From positions 1 to 6,782 of the forward strand of contig DAIMYQ010000054.1 in assembly GCA_036734385.1 (NCBI GenBank): DNA of 6,782 nucleotides, written 5' to 3'. The position numbers were made by a program, and so were the translations under genes. Within the stretch, counting starts at the first letter, position 1. The number at the start of each line of letters is the position of its first letter. The notes under the pieces were generated by a model. That model saw only the letters and a program-made list of their open reading frames with translations. It was not told where the DNA came from and ran no database searches. Of this stretch, positions 1 through 6,357 are shown in pieces. This stretch comes from JAAYPI01 sp036734385. GTDB lineage: Bacteria; Bacteroidota; Bacteroidia; Bacteroidales; Paludibacteraceae.

Positions 1-143
1 AGGAATTGTCAGAACAAGAAAAAAAATATATTTGTGGTGGAGCAGAGTATGCAAAATACAGGTGGTATTCTGGAACTAATTCCATACTTTATTTAGGTTT
101 TTCCTTCTATAATGCAGGAGTATATATCTGGAAACTGTTTTAA
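1..143 (+). CDS. Partial double-glycine-leader peptide precursor (bacteriocin or natural-product-like), 3' end only
   Basis: An open frame enters from the left edge (first whole codon at base 3) and stops at TAA 141-143, giving the last 46 residues. It begins ELSEQEKKYICGG, which fits the Leu-Ser-x-x-Glu...Ile-x-Gly-Gly pattern of leaders cut after GG by C39-peptidase ABC exporters. The two glycines are at bases 36-41. The predicted mature part is 33 residues, of which 11 are aromatic (6 Tyr, 3 Phe, 2 Trp), with small Gly/Ser/Asn/Ala residues between and a W-K-L-F end. That is typical of a small exported membrane-active or signalling peptide. The only cysteine is in the leader, directly before GG, so a disulfide or Cys-based lanthionine in the core is excluded. 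The start codon and any exporter lie outside the window. A hairpin follows 13 bases after the stop, and a CPBP protease/immunity-like gene is next. Function is inferred from the leader; killing activity is not shown. Confidence 0.62.
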   Translation, partial: ELSEQEKKYICGGAEYAKYRWYSGTNSILYLGFSFYNAGVYIWKLF

Positions 144-156
144 TACACCCAAAACA

Positions 157-188
157 ATTAGACACATCAATTTTGTGATGTGTCTAAT
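157..188 (+). terminator. Perfect 13-bp hairpin after the GG-leader peptide gene
   Basis: Arms 157-169 and 176-188 are exact reverse complements with a 6-base loop at 170-175. It begins 13 bases after the peptide stop codon, where a transcript end is expected. The following bases (CTAAATAATACTTTG) have no real T-run, so it is a weak intrinsic terminator at best. It could instead protect the 3' end of the peptide mRNA, or act as an attenuator letting some transcription reach the CPBP gene. Confidence 0.5.
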
Positions 189-294
189 CTAAATAATACT
201 TTGAAACCGAGCATGACTGACCAAGCACAAACTAACAATGAAAATGTAAAATATGCGAGTTTCATGTAATCATTAAAGACTAAATTATTGACAC

Positions 295-1038
295 ATGAAT
301 AACTTATACCCTAATACAATTGGACAAGTACTTTTTTTGCTACTTATTCCTTTTTTTCTTGCATCTCCCTTTTTCTACTTAATGATGACTATAGGATTAA
401 ACGATGAAGTGTTTTTGTTTATCTATGTGTTAATTTATTTTATCCTATTTTTAGGATTACATATCACTATAAGTAAAGTCAAAAAGTTACCACTTGTATT
501 AAATCGTTCCTTTGTGCCCACAAAAAATCACAGTATAGGAGTATTCATTTTACTCGTTATTTCTTTTCAAATAGGGATAAATTCTCCTATGGCAAAAACT
601 ATTTCTTTTTTTTTTAATTTAAATAATGAAAATGCTACACCTCCATCTATACTAGTATTAATGTCGATTGTATTATTCGGACCATTGATGGAAGAAATAA
701 TGTTTAGAGGCATTATTTTAAGAGGATTATTAAGCAAGTATACAGCTAAAAAAGCCATTATATTTACAGCAATATTATTCGGATTAATACATATGAACCC
801 TATCCAAATTCCAGGAGCTATACTCCTAGGAATATTTTTCTCATGGATTTACTACCGCACAAGAAATATTGGAATCTGCATAATGCTGCATATGGTAGCT
901 AATACGACAACTATGTTAATACAATATATCCCTCCCCATTTATCATTTAGTATATGGTATATATATGGCGTTTTTACTCTTGTATTTGTTATCTTAACCA
1001 TTCAATTATATAAAAAGTCAAAGAAAAACATATTTTAA
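295..1038 (+). CDS. CPBP-family intramembrane metalloprotease-like protein, possible bacteriocin immunity protein
   Basis: A 247-residue, very hydrophobic protein with about eight probable membrane segments and a basic C-terminus (KKSKKNIF). It carries all three CPBP (Abi, CaaX protease and bacteriocin-processing) motifs in order: EEIMFR with Glu133, Glu134 and Arg138; FGLIH with His166; and HMVAN with His199 and Asn203. The presumed metal/catalytic residues are therefore intact and the protein is probably active in the inner membrane. Members include eukaryotic Rce1-type CaaX proteases and bacterial proteins that give self-immunity to bacteriocins. Its position behind a GG-leader peptide gene favours an immunity role, but its substrate cannot be read from sequence. 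ATG 295 is the first in-frame start; the next Met is at codon 30, after the first membrane segment. There is no clear ribosome binding site and no good promoter box upstream. The gene is visibly richer in AT than rlmN and later genes, suggesting an acquired segment. Confidence 0.9.
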   Translation: MNNLYPNTIGQVLFLLLIPFFLASPFFYLMMTIGLNDEVFLFIYVLIYFILFLGLHITISKVKKLPLVLNRSFVPTKNHSIGVFILLVISFQIGINSPMAKTISFFFNLNNENATPPSILVLMSIVLFGPLMEEIMFRGIILRGLLSKYTAKKAIIFTAILFGLIHMNPIQIPGAILLGIFFSWIYYRTRNIGICIMLHMVANTTTMLIQYIPPHLSFSIWYIYGVFTLVFVILTIQLYKKSKKNIF

Positions 1039-1051
1039 TCAAATGAACTGA

Positions 1052-1174
1052 CAGATATGTTTAATATTATACAAACTTATTGGACTTACACCTATTGCCG
1101 AAAATGGACATCGTCCCCAAGATTTGCAAAAAGCTGATAATTTCAAGGAAATTGTGCAAATAGGAACAAAATAA
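1052..1174 (+). pseudogene. Possible 3' remnant of a decayed protein-coding gene
   Basis: Between a TGA at 1049-1051 and a TAA at 1172-1174 lies a 40-codon open frame with no ATG, GTG or TTG start near its 5' end. From about residue 10 the translation reads like ordinary soluble protein (LIGLTPIAENGHRPQDLQ, then KADNFKEIVQIGTK). Its base composition is closer to rlmN than to the AT-rich CPBP gene. A strong hairpin begins 28 bases after the stop, where a gene's terminator would be. I read this as the end of a truncated gene with its terminator left behind. I do not recognise the family. It may also be a chance open frame, since 40 codons is short. Confidence 0.35.
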
Positions 1175-1202
1175 ACGCAGCCCGAACAATCTGCTTTTCA
1201 CA

Positions 1203-1253
1203 AAAAGAGGATTGATTTTTTGAAAGAACAAACCAAAAAGTCAGTCCTCTTTT
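1203..1253 (+). terminator. Long hairpin, probable bidirectional intrinsic terminator
   Basis: Arms 1203-1222 and 1234-1253 pair over 20 bp with two G-U wobbles (1212/1244 and 1216/1240) around an 11-base loop. The outer stem starts AAAAGAGGA and ends TCCTCTTTT. The T-run on the plus strand is inside the stem and the tail after it is mixed. On the minus strand the AAAAA at 1202-1206 gives a short U-run, so it could work in either direction. It separates the accessory segment from the rlmN operon. Confidence 0.6.
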
Positions 1254-1348
1254 GATTCATAATTATAAACATTTTTACTATACTTGCAAGCTCAATTTGT
1301 TTAATTTTTATAACACAATAGATATTTCTTACATTTAGGAGATTTTAG

Positions 1349-1356
1349 TATCTTTG
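1349..1356 (+). promoter_or_regulatory. Bacteroidetes-type -7 promoter box of the rlmN operon
   Basis: TATCTTTG matches the Bacteroidetes sigma-A -7 consensus TAnnTTTG exactly. The -33 partner is poor: the best is TTTC at 1325-1328, 20 bases upstream. Transcription would begin around 1361-1363, so a TTG start at 1369 would leave only about 7 bases of leader, and a GTG start at 1390 about 28. No other good box precedes the six-gene operon. Confidence 0.55.
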
Positions 1357-1368
1357 TGAGATTAAAAA

Positions 1369-2415
1369 TTGAATTTAAAAAGTAAAGTTGTGGCTAAAAA
1401 AGCATTATTAGGAAATACCTTAACCGAACTTCAAGAAATAGTAAAAGCAAATGGTCTTCCTGCTTTTTCCGCAAAACAAATAGCCGATTGGCTTTACAAA
1501 AAGCGTGTAACTACTATCGAAGAAATGACCAATATATCGGCTGCTAACCGAGAAAAATTGGCTGAAAAATACTGTGTCGGAGCAAAAAGACCGACGGAAA
1601 AAAGCGAATCCAAAGACAAAACGAAAAAATATCTTTTCGAAACTGACAAAAACAAATATATTGAAGCGGTATTTATTCCTGAGAAAGAAAGATTTACCTT
1701 ATGTATCTCCTCCCAAGTAGGTTGCAAAATGAATTGTTTGTTTTGTGCCACCGGCAAACAAGGTTTTGGAGGAAATCTTACGGCTGGGGAAATTTTAAAT
1801 CAAGTACAAAGCATCGACGAAAGTGAACAGTTGACAAACATTGTTTTTATGGGCATGGGCGAACCCTTGGATAATGTCACGGAAGTACTCAAAGCAATAG
1901 AAATCATAACAGCAGAATATGGTTATGGATGGAGTCCGAAACGTGTTACACTATCAACATCCGGTATTCTTCCCCATCTGAAAACATTTTTAGATCAGAC
2001 ACAATGCAACTTGGCGATTAGCCTGCACTCTGCCTCAAAACTGGAACGCAAAGAGTTAATGCCGATAGAAAAAACATACGCCATCAGCGAAGTTATTAAC
2101 CTGGTAAAACTGTATGATTGGAGTCATCAACGCCGCATTTCGTTCGAATACATTTTGTTCAATGAATTGAACGACACGGAAGAGCAAGCATTACTGTTGG
2201 CAGAAATGTTACGACATATTGATTGCCGAGTGAACTTAATTCCCTACCACCCCATTCCGGAAGTTGGATTAACACCTTCGAGCAGGGATAAAATTGAAAA
2301 TTTTCAACGAATTTTGACAAGAAAACACATCACAACAACGATTAGAAGATCAAGAGGACAAGACATTGACGCTGCCTGCGGAATGTTGTCAACAAAAAAA
2401 CTTAAAACAGTGTAA
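1369..2415 (+). CDS. rlmN: Dual-specificity 23S rRNA/tRNA adenine-C2 methyltransferase RlmN
   Basis: A radical-SAM enzyme that methylates C2 of adenosine 2503 in 23S rRNA and A37 in certain tRNAs, supporting ribosome proofreading. Of the 348 residues read here, the cluster-binding CxxxCxxC is Cys119, Cys123 and Cys126 (GCKMNCLFC). The two methyl-transfer cysteines are also present: Cys112 in TLCISSQ, seven residues before the first cluster cysteine as in E. coli, and Cys337 in AACGML near the C-terminus. The SAM-contact stretch MGMGEPLDN is at 161-169. The protein is complete and normal in length. The start is uncertain: this frame opens with TTG at 1369, but GTG at 1390 would give MAKKALLGNTLTELQ, closer to the usual N-terminus, and 341 residues. 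It is the first gene of a six-gene run, and its stop directly touches the pdxA start (TAAATG). Confidence 0.97.
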   Translation: MNLKSKVVAKKALLGNTLTELQEIVKANGLPAFSAKQIADWLYKKRVTTIEEMTNISAANREKLAEKYCVGAKRPTEKSESKDKTKKYLFETDKNKYIEAVFIPEKERFTLCISSQVGCKMNCLFCATGKQGFGGNLTAGEILNQVQSIDESEQLTNIVFMGMGEPLDNVTEVLKAIEIITAEYGYGWSPKRVTLSTSGILPHLKTFLDQTQCNLAISLHSASKLERKELMPIEKTYAISEVINLVKLYDWSHQRRISFEYILFNELNDTEEQALLLAEMLRHIDCRVNLIPYHPIPEVGLTPSSRDKIENFQRILTRKHITTTIRRSRGQDIDAACGMLSTKKLKTV

Positions 2416-3423
2416 ATGGAAGCAAAAAAACTTAAAATAGGAATTACACAAGGAGATATAAACGGCATTGGCTACGAAGTTATCATTAAAACATTGGAAG
2501 ATAACCGCATTTTGGATTTCTGTATTCCAATCGTGTACGGTTCTCCCAAAGTGGCAGCTTATCACCGCAAAATGTTGGACATCAACCTTTCATTAAACCT
2601 CATTAATAGTGCTGCCGAAGCAAACGAAAAAAGAGCCAACATCATCAATTGTACCGACGATGAAATAAAAGTAGAAATATCTCGCTCGACAGAAGCCGCA
2701 GGCGAAGCCTCTTTTGCAGCTTTAGAAAAAGCCACCCAGGACTTAAAAGACGGATTGATAGATGCCATTGTTACAGGACCTATCAACAAAAAAAACATAC
2801 AATCCGCCAATTTTCATTTTCCGGGACATACCGAATATTTGGAAGAAAAATTTGGCAAAAAAGGGGATGCCCTGATGCTGATGGTAAACGAGTTTATGCG
2901 TGTTGCCGTAGTTACAGGTCATATTCCTGTATCACAAATAGCATCGAGTCTTTCCACCGAAAAAATACTCGATAAAATAAAAAGTCTGAATACATCATTA
3001 AAAAAAGATTTTGGTGTAATGAAACCCCGTATTGCCGTATTGGGATTAAACCCTCATGCCGGAGACGAAGGTGTGATCGGCGATGAAGAATCAACCATCA
3101 TCAGTCCTGCCATAAAAGCAGCACTGGAAAAAGGCATTATTTGTGTAGGGCCACTACCCGCAGACGGATTTTTCGGTTCATCAAACTTCCAAAATTACGA
3201 CGGTATTTTGGCAATGTACCACGACCAAGGTCTTATTCCTTTCAAAGCTCTTTCTATGGAATCAGGTGTCAACTTTACCGCAGGGCTGAATATCGTTCGT
3301 ACATCACCTGCACATGGTACTGCCTACGACAAAGCCGGATTAAATATAGCTTCGGAGGTATCATTCAGAGAGGCATTGTATGCAGCCTACGATATTGTAA
3401 ACAACCGTAACAGAAACAAATAA
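2416..3423 (+). CDS. pdxA: 4-hydroxythreonine-4-phosphate dehydrogenase PdxA
   Basis: Oxidises 4-phosphohydroxy-L-threonine with NAD(P)+ in the DXP-dependent pathway to pyridoxal 5'-phosphate; cytoplasmic, usually a dimer with the metal site at the interface. The 335 residues cover the whole family length. The three metal histidines are visible as His169 (TGHIPV), His214 (LNPHAGDEG) and His269 (MYHDQGLIPFK), each offset by three from E. coli His166, His211 and His266. The substrate-site PGHTEY (His138), the glycine-rich GDINGIG near residue 13, the ADGFFG loop (249-254) and SPAHGTAYDKAG (297-308) are also present. ATG 2416 follows the rlmN stop with no gap, implying translational coupling. 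The GDINGIG segment replaces the GEPAGIG common in proteobacterial PdxA, which I take as a lineage difference. Confidence 0.97.
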   Translation: MEAKKLKIGITQGDINGIGYEVIIKTLEDNRILDFCIPIVYGSPKVAAYHRKMLDINLSLNLINSAAEANEKRANIINCTDDEIKVEISRSTEAAGEASFAALEKATQDLKDGLIDAIVTGPINKKNIQSANFHFPGHTEYLEEKFGKKGDALMLMVNEFMRVAVVTGHIPVSQIASSLSTEKILDKIKSLNTSLKKDFGVMKPRIAVLGLNPHAGDEGVIGDEESTIISPAIKAALEKGIICVGPLPADGFFGSSNFQNYDGILAMYHDQGLIPFKALSMESGVNFTAGLNIVRTSPAHGTAYDKAGLNIASEVSFREALYAAYDIVNNRNRNK

Positions 3424-3453
3424 AGACCAATAAGCCGTTAAGATCATATCATT

Positions 3454-4698
3454 ATGATTCAGGAAAAAGAATTACAAAATATAAAACAACGCTTTAGTAT
3501 CATAGGAAACAATCCGACACTAAACAGAGCGATTGAAATTGCCGTGCAAGTGGCAAATACAGATCTTTCTGTACTCATTACCGGAGAAAGTGGTGTCGGA
3601 AAAGAAAATTTTCCCAAAATAATACATCAGTTCAGCTCGAGAAAACACGAAAAATACATTGCCGTTAACTGCGGTGCAATTCCGGAAGGCACTATCGATT
3701 CCGAACTTTTCGGACACGAAAAAGGCTCTTTTACAGGAGCTTTGAACGACCGAAAAGGTTATTTTGAAGTAGCAGACGGCGGTACTATCTTTTTAGACGA
3801 AGTCGGTGAGCTTCCTTTGTCCACGCAAGCTCGATTGCTACGGGTTTTGGAAGTTGGCGAATTTATAAAAGTGGGGTCTTCTGTTGTTCAAAAAACGAAC
3901 GTTAGGGTTATTGCTGCCACCAACGTAAATATTCCCAACGCCATACAAGAAAATAAATTCAGAGAAGACCTTTTTTATCGCCTAAACGCAGTGCATATTA
4001 CCATTCCACCTCTTCGAGAACGAAAAGAAGATATTCTTCTGCTATTCAAAAAATTTGCAACGGATTTTGCTGAAAAATACCGTATGCCGGCAATTGTTCT
4101 TTCTCCGGAAGCACAAAAAACCATTGTAAACTACTATTGGCAAGGAAATATCCGCCAACTGAAAAATTTTGTAGAACAAATTTCAGTTATCGAAGAAAAC
4201 AGAGAGGTTTCTGTTACAACACTCAATAAATATTTCCCCGACGAAACAAGACAACATTTTCCATTATTGGTTGATAAAACAGTTAACGAAAAAACATTCA
4301 ATAACGAAAGAGAAATTTTATACCAGGTTTTGTTTGATATGAAAAGGGACATCGACGAATTGAAAAAACTTGTTAACGGTTTCTCTCAAAAGGCACCCGA
4401 AGCAAAAAATGAAACAATTGCCAAAGATTCTACCCTACTACCAACCTATTATAAATCTGCGAAAGAAAATAGTACTCTATCGAAAAACACGACGGAAAAA
4501 AAGAGTGAACCTATTGATATAGAAGTCACTTCGGAAGAAAAAGAAAACGACTCTTTTGCTGTAGAGGATATGGAAAAACATTTAATAAAAAAAGCCCTTG
4601 AAAAACACAACGGAAAACGTAAATTTGCCGCTCTCGATCTAAAAATTTCCGAAAGAACTTTATACAGAAAAATTAAAGAATACGGACTAGACAACTAG
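3454..4698 (+). CDS. Sigma-54-dependent transcriptional activator (AAA+ and Fis-type HTH, no receiver domain)
   Basis: A 414-residue bacterial enhancer-binding protein that uses ATP to open sigma-54 RNA polymerase complexes. The AAA+ domain starts almost at the N-terminus: Walker A GESGVGKE at 44-51, sigma-54-contacting loop GSFTGA at 91-96 (the common form is GAFTGA), Walker B GGTIFLDEVGEL at 109-120, sensor I AATN at 154-157, REDLFYRL at 170-177, and sensor II WQGNIRQLKN at 229-238, where Gln replaces the usual Pro of WPGN. A charged, probably flexible linker (about 270-370) leads to a Fis-like helix-turn-helix at about 372-413. There is no receiver, GAF or PAS domain, so activity is probably controlled by expression or by a partner rather than phosphorylation. 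It lies 30 bases after pdxA and 3 bases before the lptE-like gene. Its targets are unknown; a candidate sigma-54 promoter is at groES. Confidence 0.95.
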   Translation: MIQEKELQNIKQRFSIIGNNPTLNRAIEIAVQVANTDLSVLITGESGVGKENFPKIIHQFSSRKHEKYIAVNCGAIPEGTIDSELFGHEKGSFTGALNDRKGYFEVADGGTIFLDEVGELPLSTQARLLRVLEVGEFIKVGSSVVQKTNVRVIAATNVNIPNAIQENKFREDLFYRLNAVHITIPPLRERKEDILLLFKKFATDFAEKYRMPAIVLSPEAQKTIVNYYWQGNIRQLKNFVEQISVIEENREVSVTTLNKYFPDETRQHFPLLVDKTVNEKTFNNEREILYQVLFDMKRDIDELKKLVNGFSQKAPEAKNETIAKDSTLLPTYYKSAKENSTLSKNTTEKKSEPIDIEVTSEEKENDSFAVEDMEKHLIKKALEKHNGKRKFAALDLKISERTLYRKIKEYGLDN

Positions 4699-4701
4699 AA
4701 A

Positions 4702-5214
4702 ATGAAAAAAAACACCCTCATCATAGTTTTTAGCACATTATTACTGTTTTGCATATCGTGCAGCGTTGCGTACAAATTTAACGGGGCGTCTATCGATTAC
4801 AGCAAAACAAAAACAATCTGCATCCACGACTTTACAAACCGTGCACAAATGGTATATCCTCCTCTTACTGATACGTTTAACGAAAGTTTAAAAGACCTTT
4901 TCAGCAGACAAACTCGTTTATCGCAAGTGTCACGGAATGGAGACATGGAAATTGAAGGTGAAATTGTCGGCTATGACATTGCACCTATGGCAATACAAGC
5001 AAATGCAATAGCGGCAGAAACTCGTCTCTCAGTAAGAATAAATGTCCGATTTACCAACAATAAAAACTCGGACGAAGATTTTGAACGCTCCTATACTTCA
5101 TACCGAAACTTTGATAGTTCTTATATGCTAAACGATGTACAAGACGAACTCATAGCTGAGATTACAAAAGAATTGGTCGAATATATTTATAATGATACCG
5201 TAGCTAATTGGTAA
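4702..5214 (+). CDS. lptE: LptE-family outer-membrane lipoprotein (LPS assembly)
   Basis: A 170-residue lipoprotein. Residues 1-20 form a signal peptide: basic MKKN, a hydrophobic stretch, then a lipobox ending in Cys20 (LLLFCISC; the -3 residue is Cys, slightly unusual). After it comes a Bacteroidales-type LptE/LptB-like pattern: YKFNGASIDYSKTKTI, a predicted beta strand, a helix with FNESLKDLFSRQTRL (about 59-73), EIEGEIVGYDIAPMAIQ (about 83-99), strands with RLSVRINVRFTNN, and a C-terminal helix ending TVANW. LptE plugs the LptD barrel that inserts LPS in the outer leaflet. The family is poorly conserved across phyla, so the call rests on length, lipobox and memory of Bacteroidales relatives annotated this way. 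ATG 4702 is 3 bases after the regulator stop. Confidence 0.85.
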   Translation: MKKNTLIIVFSTLLLFCISCSVAYKFNGASIDYSKTKTICIHDFTNRAQMVYPPLTDTFNESLKDLFSRQTRLSQVSRNGDMEIEGEIVGYDIAPMAIQANAIAAETRLSVRINVRFTNNKNSDEDFERSYTSYRNFDSSYMLNDVQDELIAEITKELVEYIYNDTVANW

Positions 5215-5222
5215 TTACGAAG

Positions 5223-5855
5223 ATGACCGGCAAAGAACTTTTATATTACACTCAACATCCCGAAGCCTTACATCAGGAAAGCGTTCGGGCTCTAAAGGAT
5301 ATTCTTATTGAACATCCCTATTTTCACACAGCTAATATATTATTTCTCAAAAGCCTACATAATACAGACGATATTCTTTATCCTTCCATGTTGAAAAAAA
5401 TATCGCTGTATGCTCCCGACAGGTCTTCTCTTAAAAGATTAATAGAAAGCCATCACGTTACCCGAGAAGAAATAATCGTTACAAAAAAAGAAGAAACTGC
5501 GATACCTATCGAAATGGAAAATGTTCCGTACACGTGTACCTCGATTGACGATCCACATACGACAATTTCCCCATTAAAAAATCAAAATTTAATTGATGAA
5601 TTTATCAAAAAAAATCCTAAAATTCATCTGATAAATGATGACACTCCGATTCCCGAAGTACCTGTAGAAGAAGAAAATGGAGAAAACGAAGAATTCTTTA
5701 CAGAGACACTGGCTAAAATATATATCAAGCAAAAACAATACGAAAAAGCCATTCGAATTTTTAAAAAATTAAATTTGAAATATCCGGAAAAAAGTATTTA
5801 CTTTGCGGACCAAATACGTTTTCTAGAGAAAGTCGTAATAAATACAAAAAAATAA
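5223..5855 (+). CDS. TPR-like protein of unknown function between lptE and secG
   Basis: 210 residues from ATG 5223, 8 bases after the lptE-like stop. A TTG at 5208 would add five residues (MVITK) overlapping that gene; the ATG (MTGKELLYY) is more plausible. No signal peptide or membrane segment is seen, so it is probably cytoplasmic. The N-terminal part (about 1-80) is helical, with HPYFHTANILFLKSLHN at 31-47. The middle (about 81-155) is low in order, with Pro/Glu/Asp-rich stretches and LIDEFIKKNPKI at 123-134. The C-terminal part (about 158-200) reads as one TPR-like helix pair: ETLAKIYIKQKQYEKAIRIF, then KKLNLKYPEKSIYFADQIRFLEK. Genes like this recur beside lptE and secG in Bacteroidales as I remember them, suggesting an envelope-related or secretion-related helper. 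No catalytic motif is visible and I assign no function. Confidence 0.85.
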   Translation: MTGKELLYYTQHPEALHQESVRALKDILIEHPYFHTANILFLKSLHNTDDILYPSMLKKISLYAPDRSSLKRLIESHHVTREEIIVTKKEETAIPIEMENVPYTCTSIDDPHTTISPLKNQNLIDEFIKKNPKIHLINDDTPIPEVPVEEENGENEEFFTETLAKIYIKQKQYEKAIRIFKKLNLKYPEKSIYFADQIRFLEKVVINTKK

Positions 5856-5862
5856 TATAACA

Positions 5863-6267
5863 ATGTATACAGTAATTATTTCGTTAATTGTAGTCGTTTC
5901 CATTTTGTTGGCACTTATCGTATTAGTACAAGACCCTAAAGGAGGAGGTTTGGCTTCAAACTTTTCTTCTTCAAACCAAGTAATGGGAGTCCGCAAAACA
6001 ACCGATTTTTTGGAAAAAGCCACATGGTCATTGGCAGGAGTTTTAGCTCTTTTATGTATTTTTTCTGTAGCTTTTACCCAAGGACCGAGTAATGCAGAAA
6101 CAGAAGCATCTTCTGTTGTTGATAAAAATGCAATTGAAAACGTTATGAGTACTAATACAGGAAAAAAAGCAGTTCCTACTGCACAACTTCCTGCTGCAGC
6201 TGCACCTCAACAAGCACAACAGCCACAACAGGCTCAACCGACACCAGCTCAGCCGGTTCAAAAATAA
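5863..6267 (+). CDS. secG: Preprotein translocase subunit SecG
   Basis: The small SecYEG subunit that aids protein export through the inner membrane. Of 134 residues, two membrane helices are clear (about 3-22 and 53-71), joined by the SecG signature loop VQDPKGGGLASNF (22-34) and SNQVMGVRKTTDFLEKATW. The second helix is followed by a 60-residue tail ending in a Pro/Ala/Gln-rich stretch (about 106-132: AAAAPQQAQQPQQAQ and more). That tail is longer than in E. coli SecG but usual for Bacteroidetes. It is the last gene of the operon: it starts 7 bases after the TPR-like gene and is followed 21 bases later by a strong terminator. ATG 5863 fits the family start (MYTVIISLIVV). Confidence 0.96.
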   Translation: MYTVIISLIVVVSILLALIVLVQDPKGGGLASNFSSSNQVMGVRKTTDFLEKATWSLAGVLALLCIFSVAFTQGPSNAETEASSVVDKNAIENVMSTNTGKKAVPTAQLPAAAAPQQAQQPQQAQPTPAQPVQK

Positions 6268-6288
6268 TACTTATTTTAATCCTCATAG

Positions 6289-6326
6289 AAAAGTCGTTTT
6301 GGTTTTTTCCAAAACGACTTTTTTTT
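6289..6326 (+). terminator. Strong intrinsic terminator after secG
   Basis: Arms 6289-6302 and 6309-6322 form a perfect 14-bp stem (AAAAGTCGTTTTGG with its complement) around a loop of six T, and the T-run continues to 6326. It closes the six-gene operon and separates it from groESL. Confidence 0.93.
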
Positions 6327-6357
6327 GTCAGGCATATCTGAAAAAATGACACAAAAT

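Larger units (their letters stand above)
1039..1368. other. 330-base stretch without an intact gene
   Basis: This gap between the accessory segment and the core operon contains, in order, a start-less open tail (1052-1174), a long hairpin (1203-1253), an AT-rich spacer and the promoter box of the rlmN operon (1349-1356). No tRNA, no transposase fragment and no repeated ends were seen. Confidence 0.6.

Noticed and set aside
192..203. TACTTTG as a -7 promoter box for the CPBP gene
   Set aside because: It is one base short of TAnnTTTG, has no -33 partner, and would give a leader of about 90 bases.
213..269. Small ATG-started open frame of 18 codons (MTDQAQTNNENVKYASFM) between the hairpin and the CPBP gene
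   Set aside because: Too short, no ribosome binding site, no leader or recognised motif, and such frames are frequent by chance.
1296..1326. TTTG-N19-TAGATATT as a second promoter for rlmN
   Set aside because: The -33 and spacing fit but the -7 element matches poorly; TATCTTTG at 1349 is much better.
1..1368. Mobile element or phage attachment explaining the accessory segment
   Set aside because: No transposase, integrase, terminal inverted repeats, target duplications or tRNA are visible; only composition and the gene remnant hint at insertion.
3141..3410. 89-codon open frame inside pdxA in another frame on the same strand
   Set aside because: Entirely within pdxA, which has all catalytic motifs in its own frame; composition is shadow-like with no domain.
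6031..6048. TTGGCAGGAGTTTTAGCT in secG as a sigma-54 site
   Set aside because: Inside a coding region, with TTAG instead of TTGC at -12 and no gene start just downstream.
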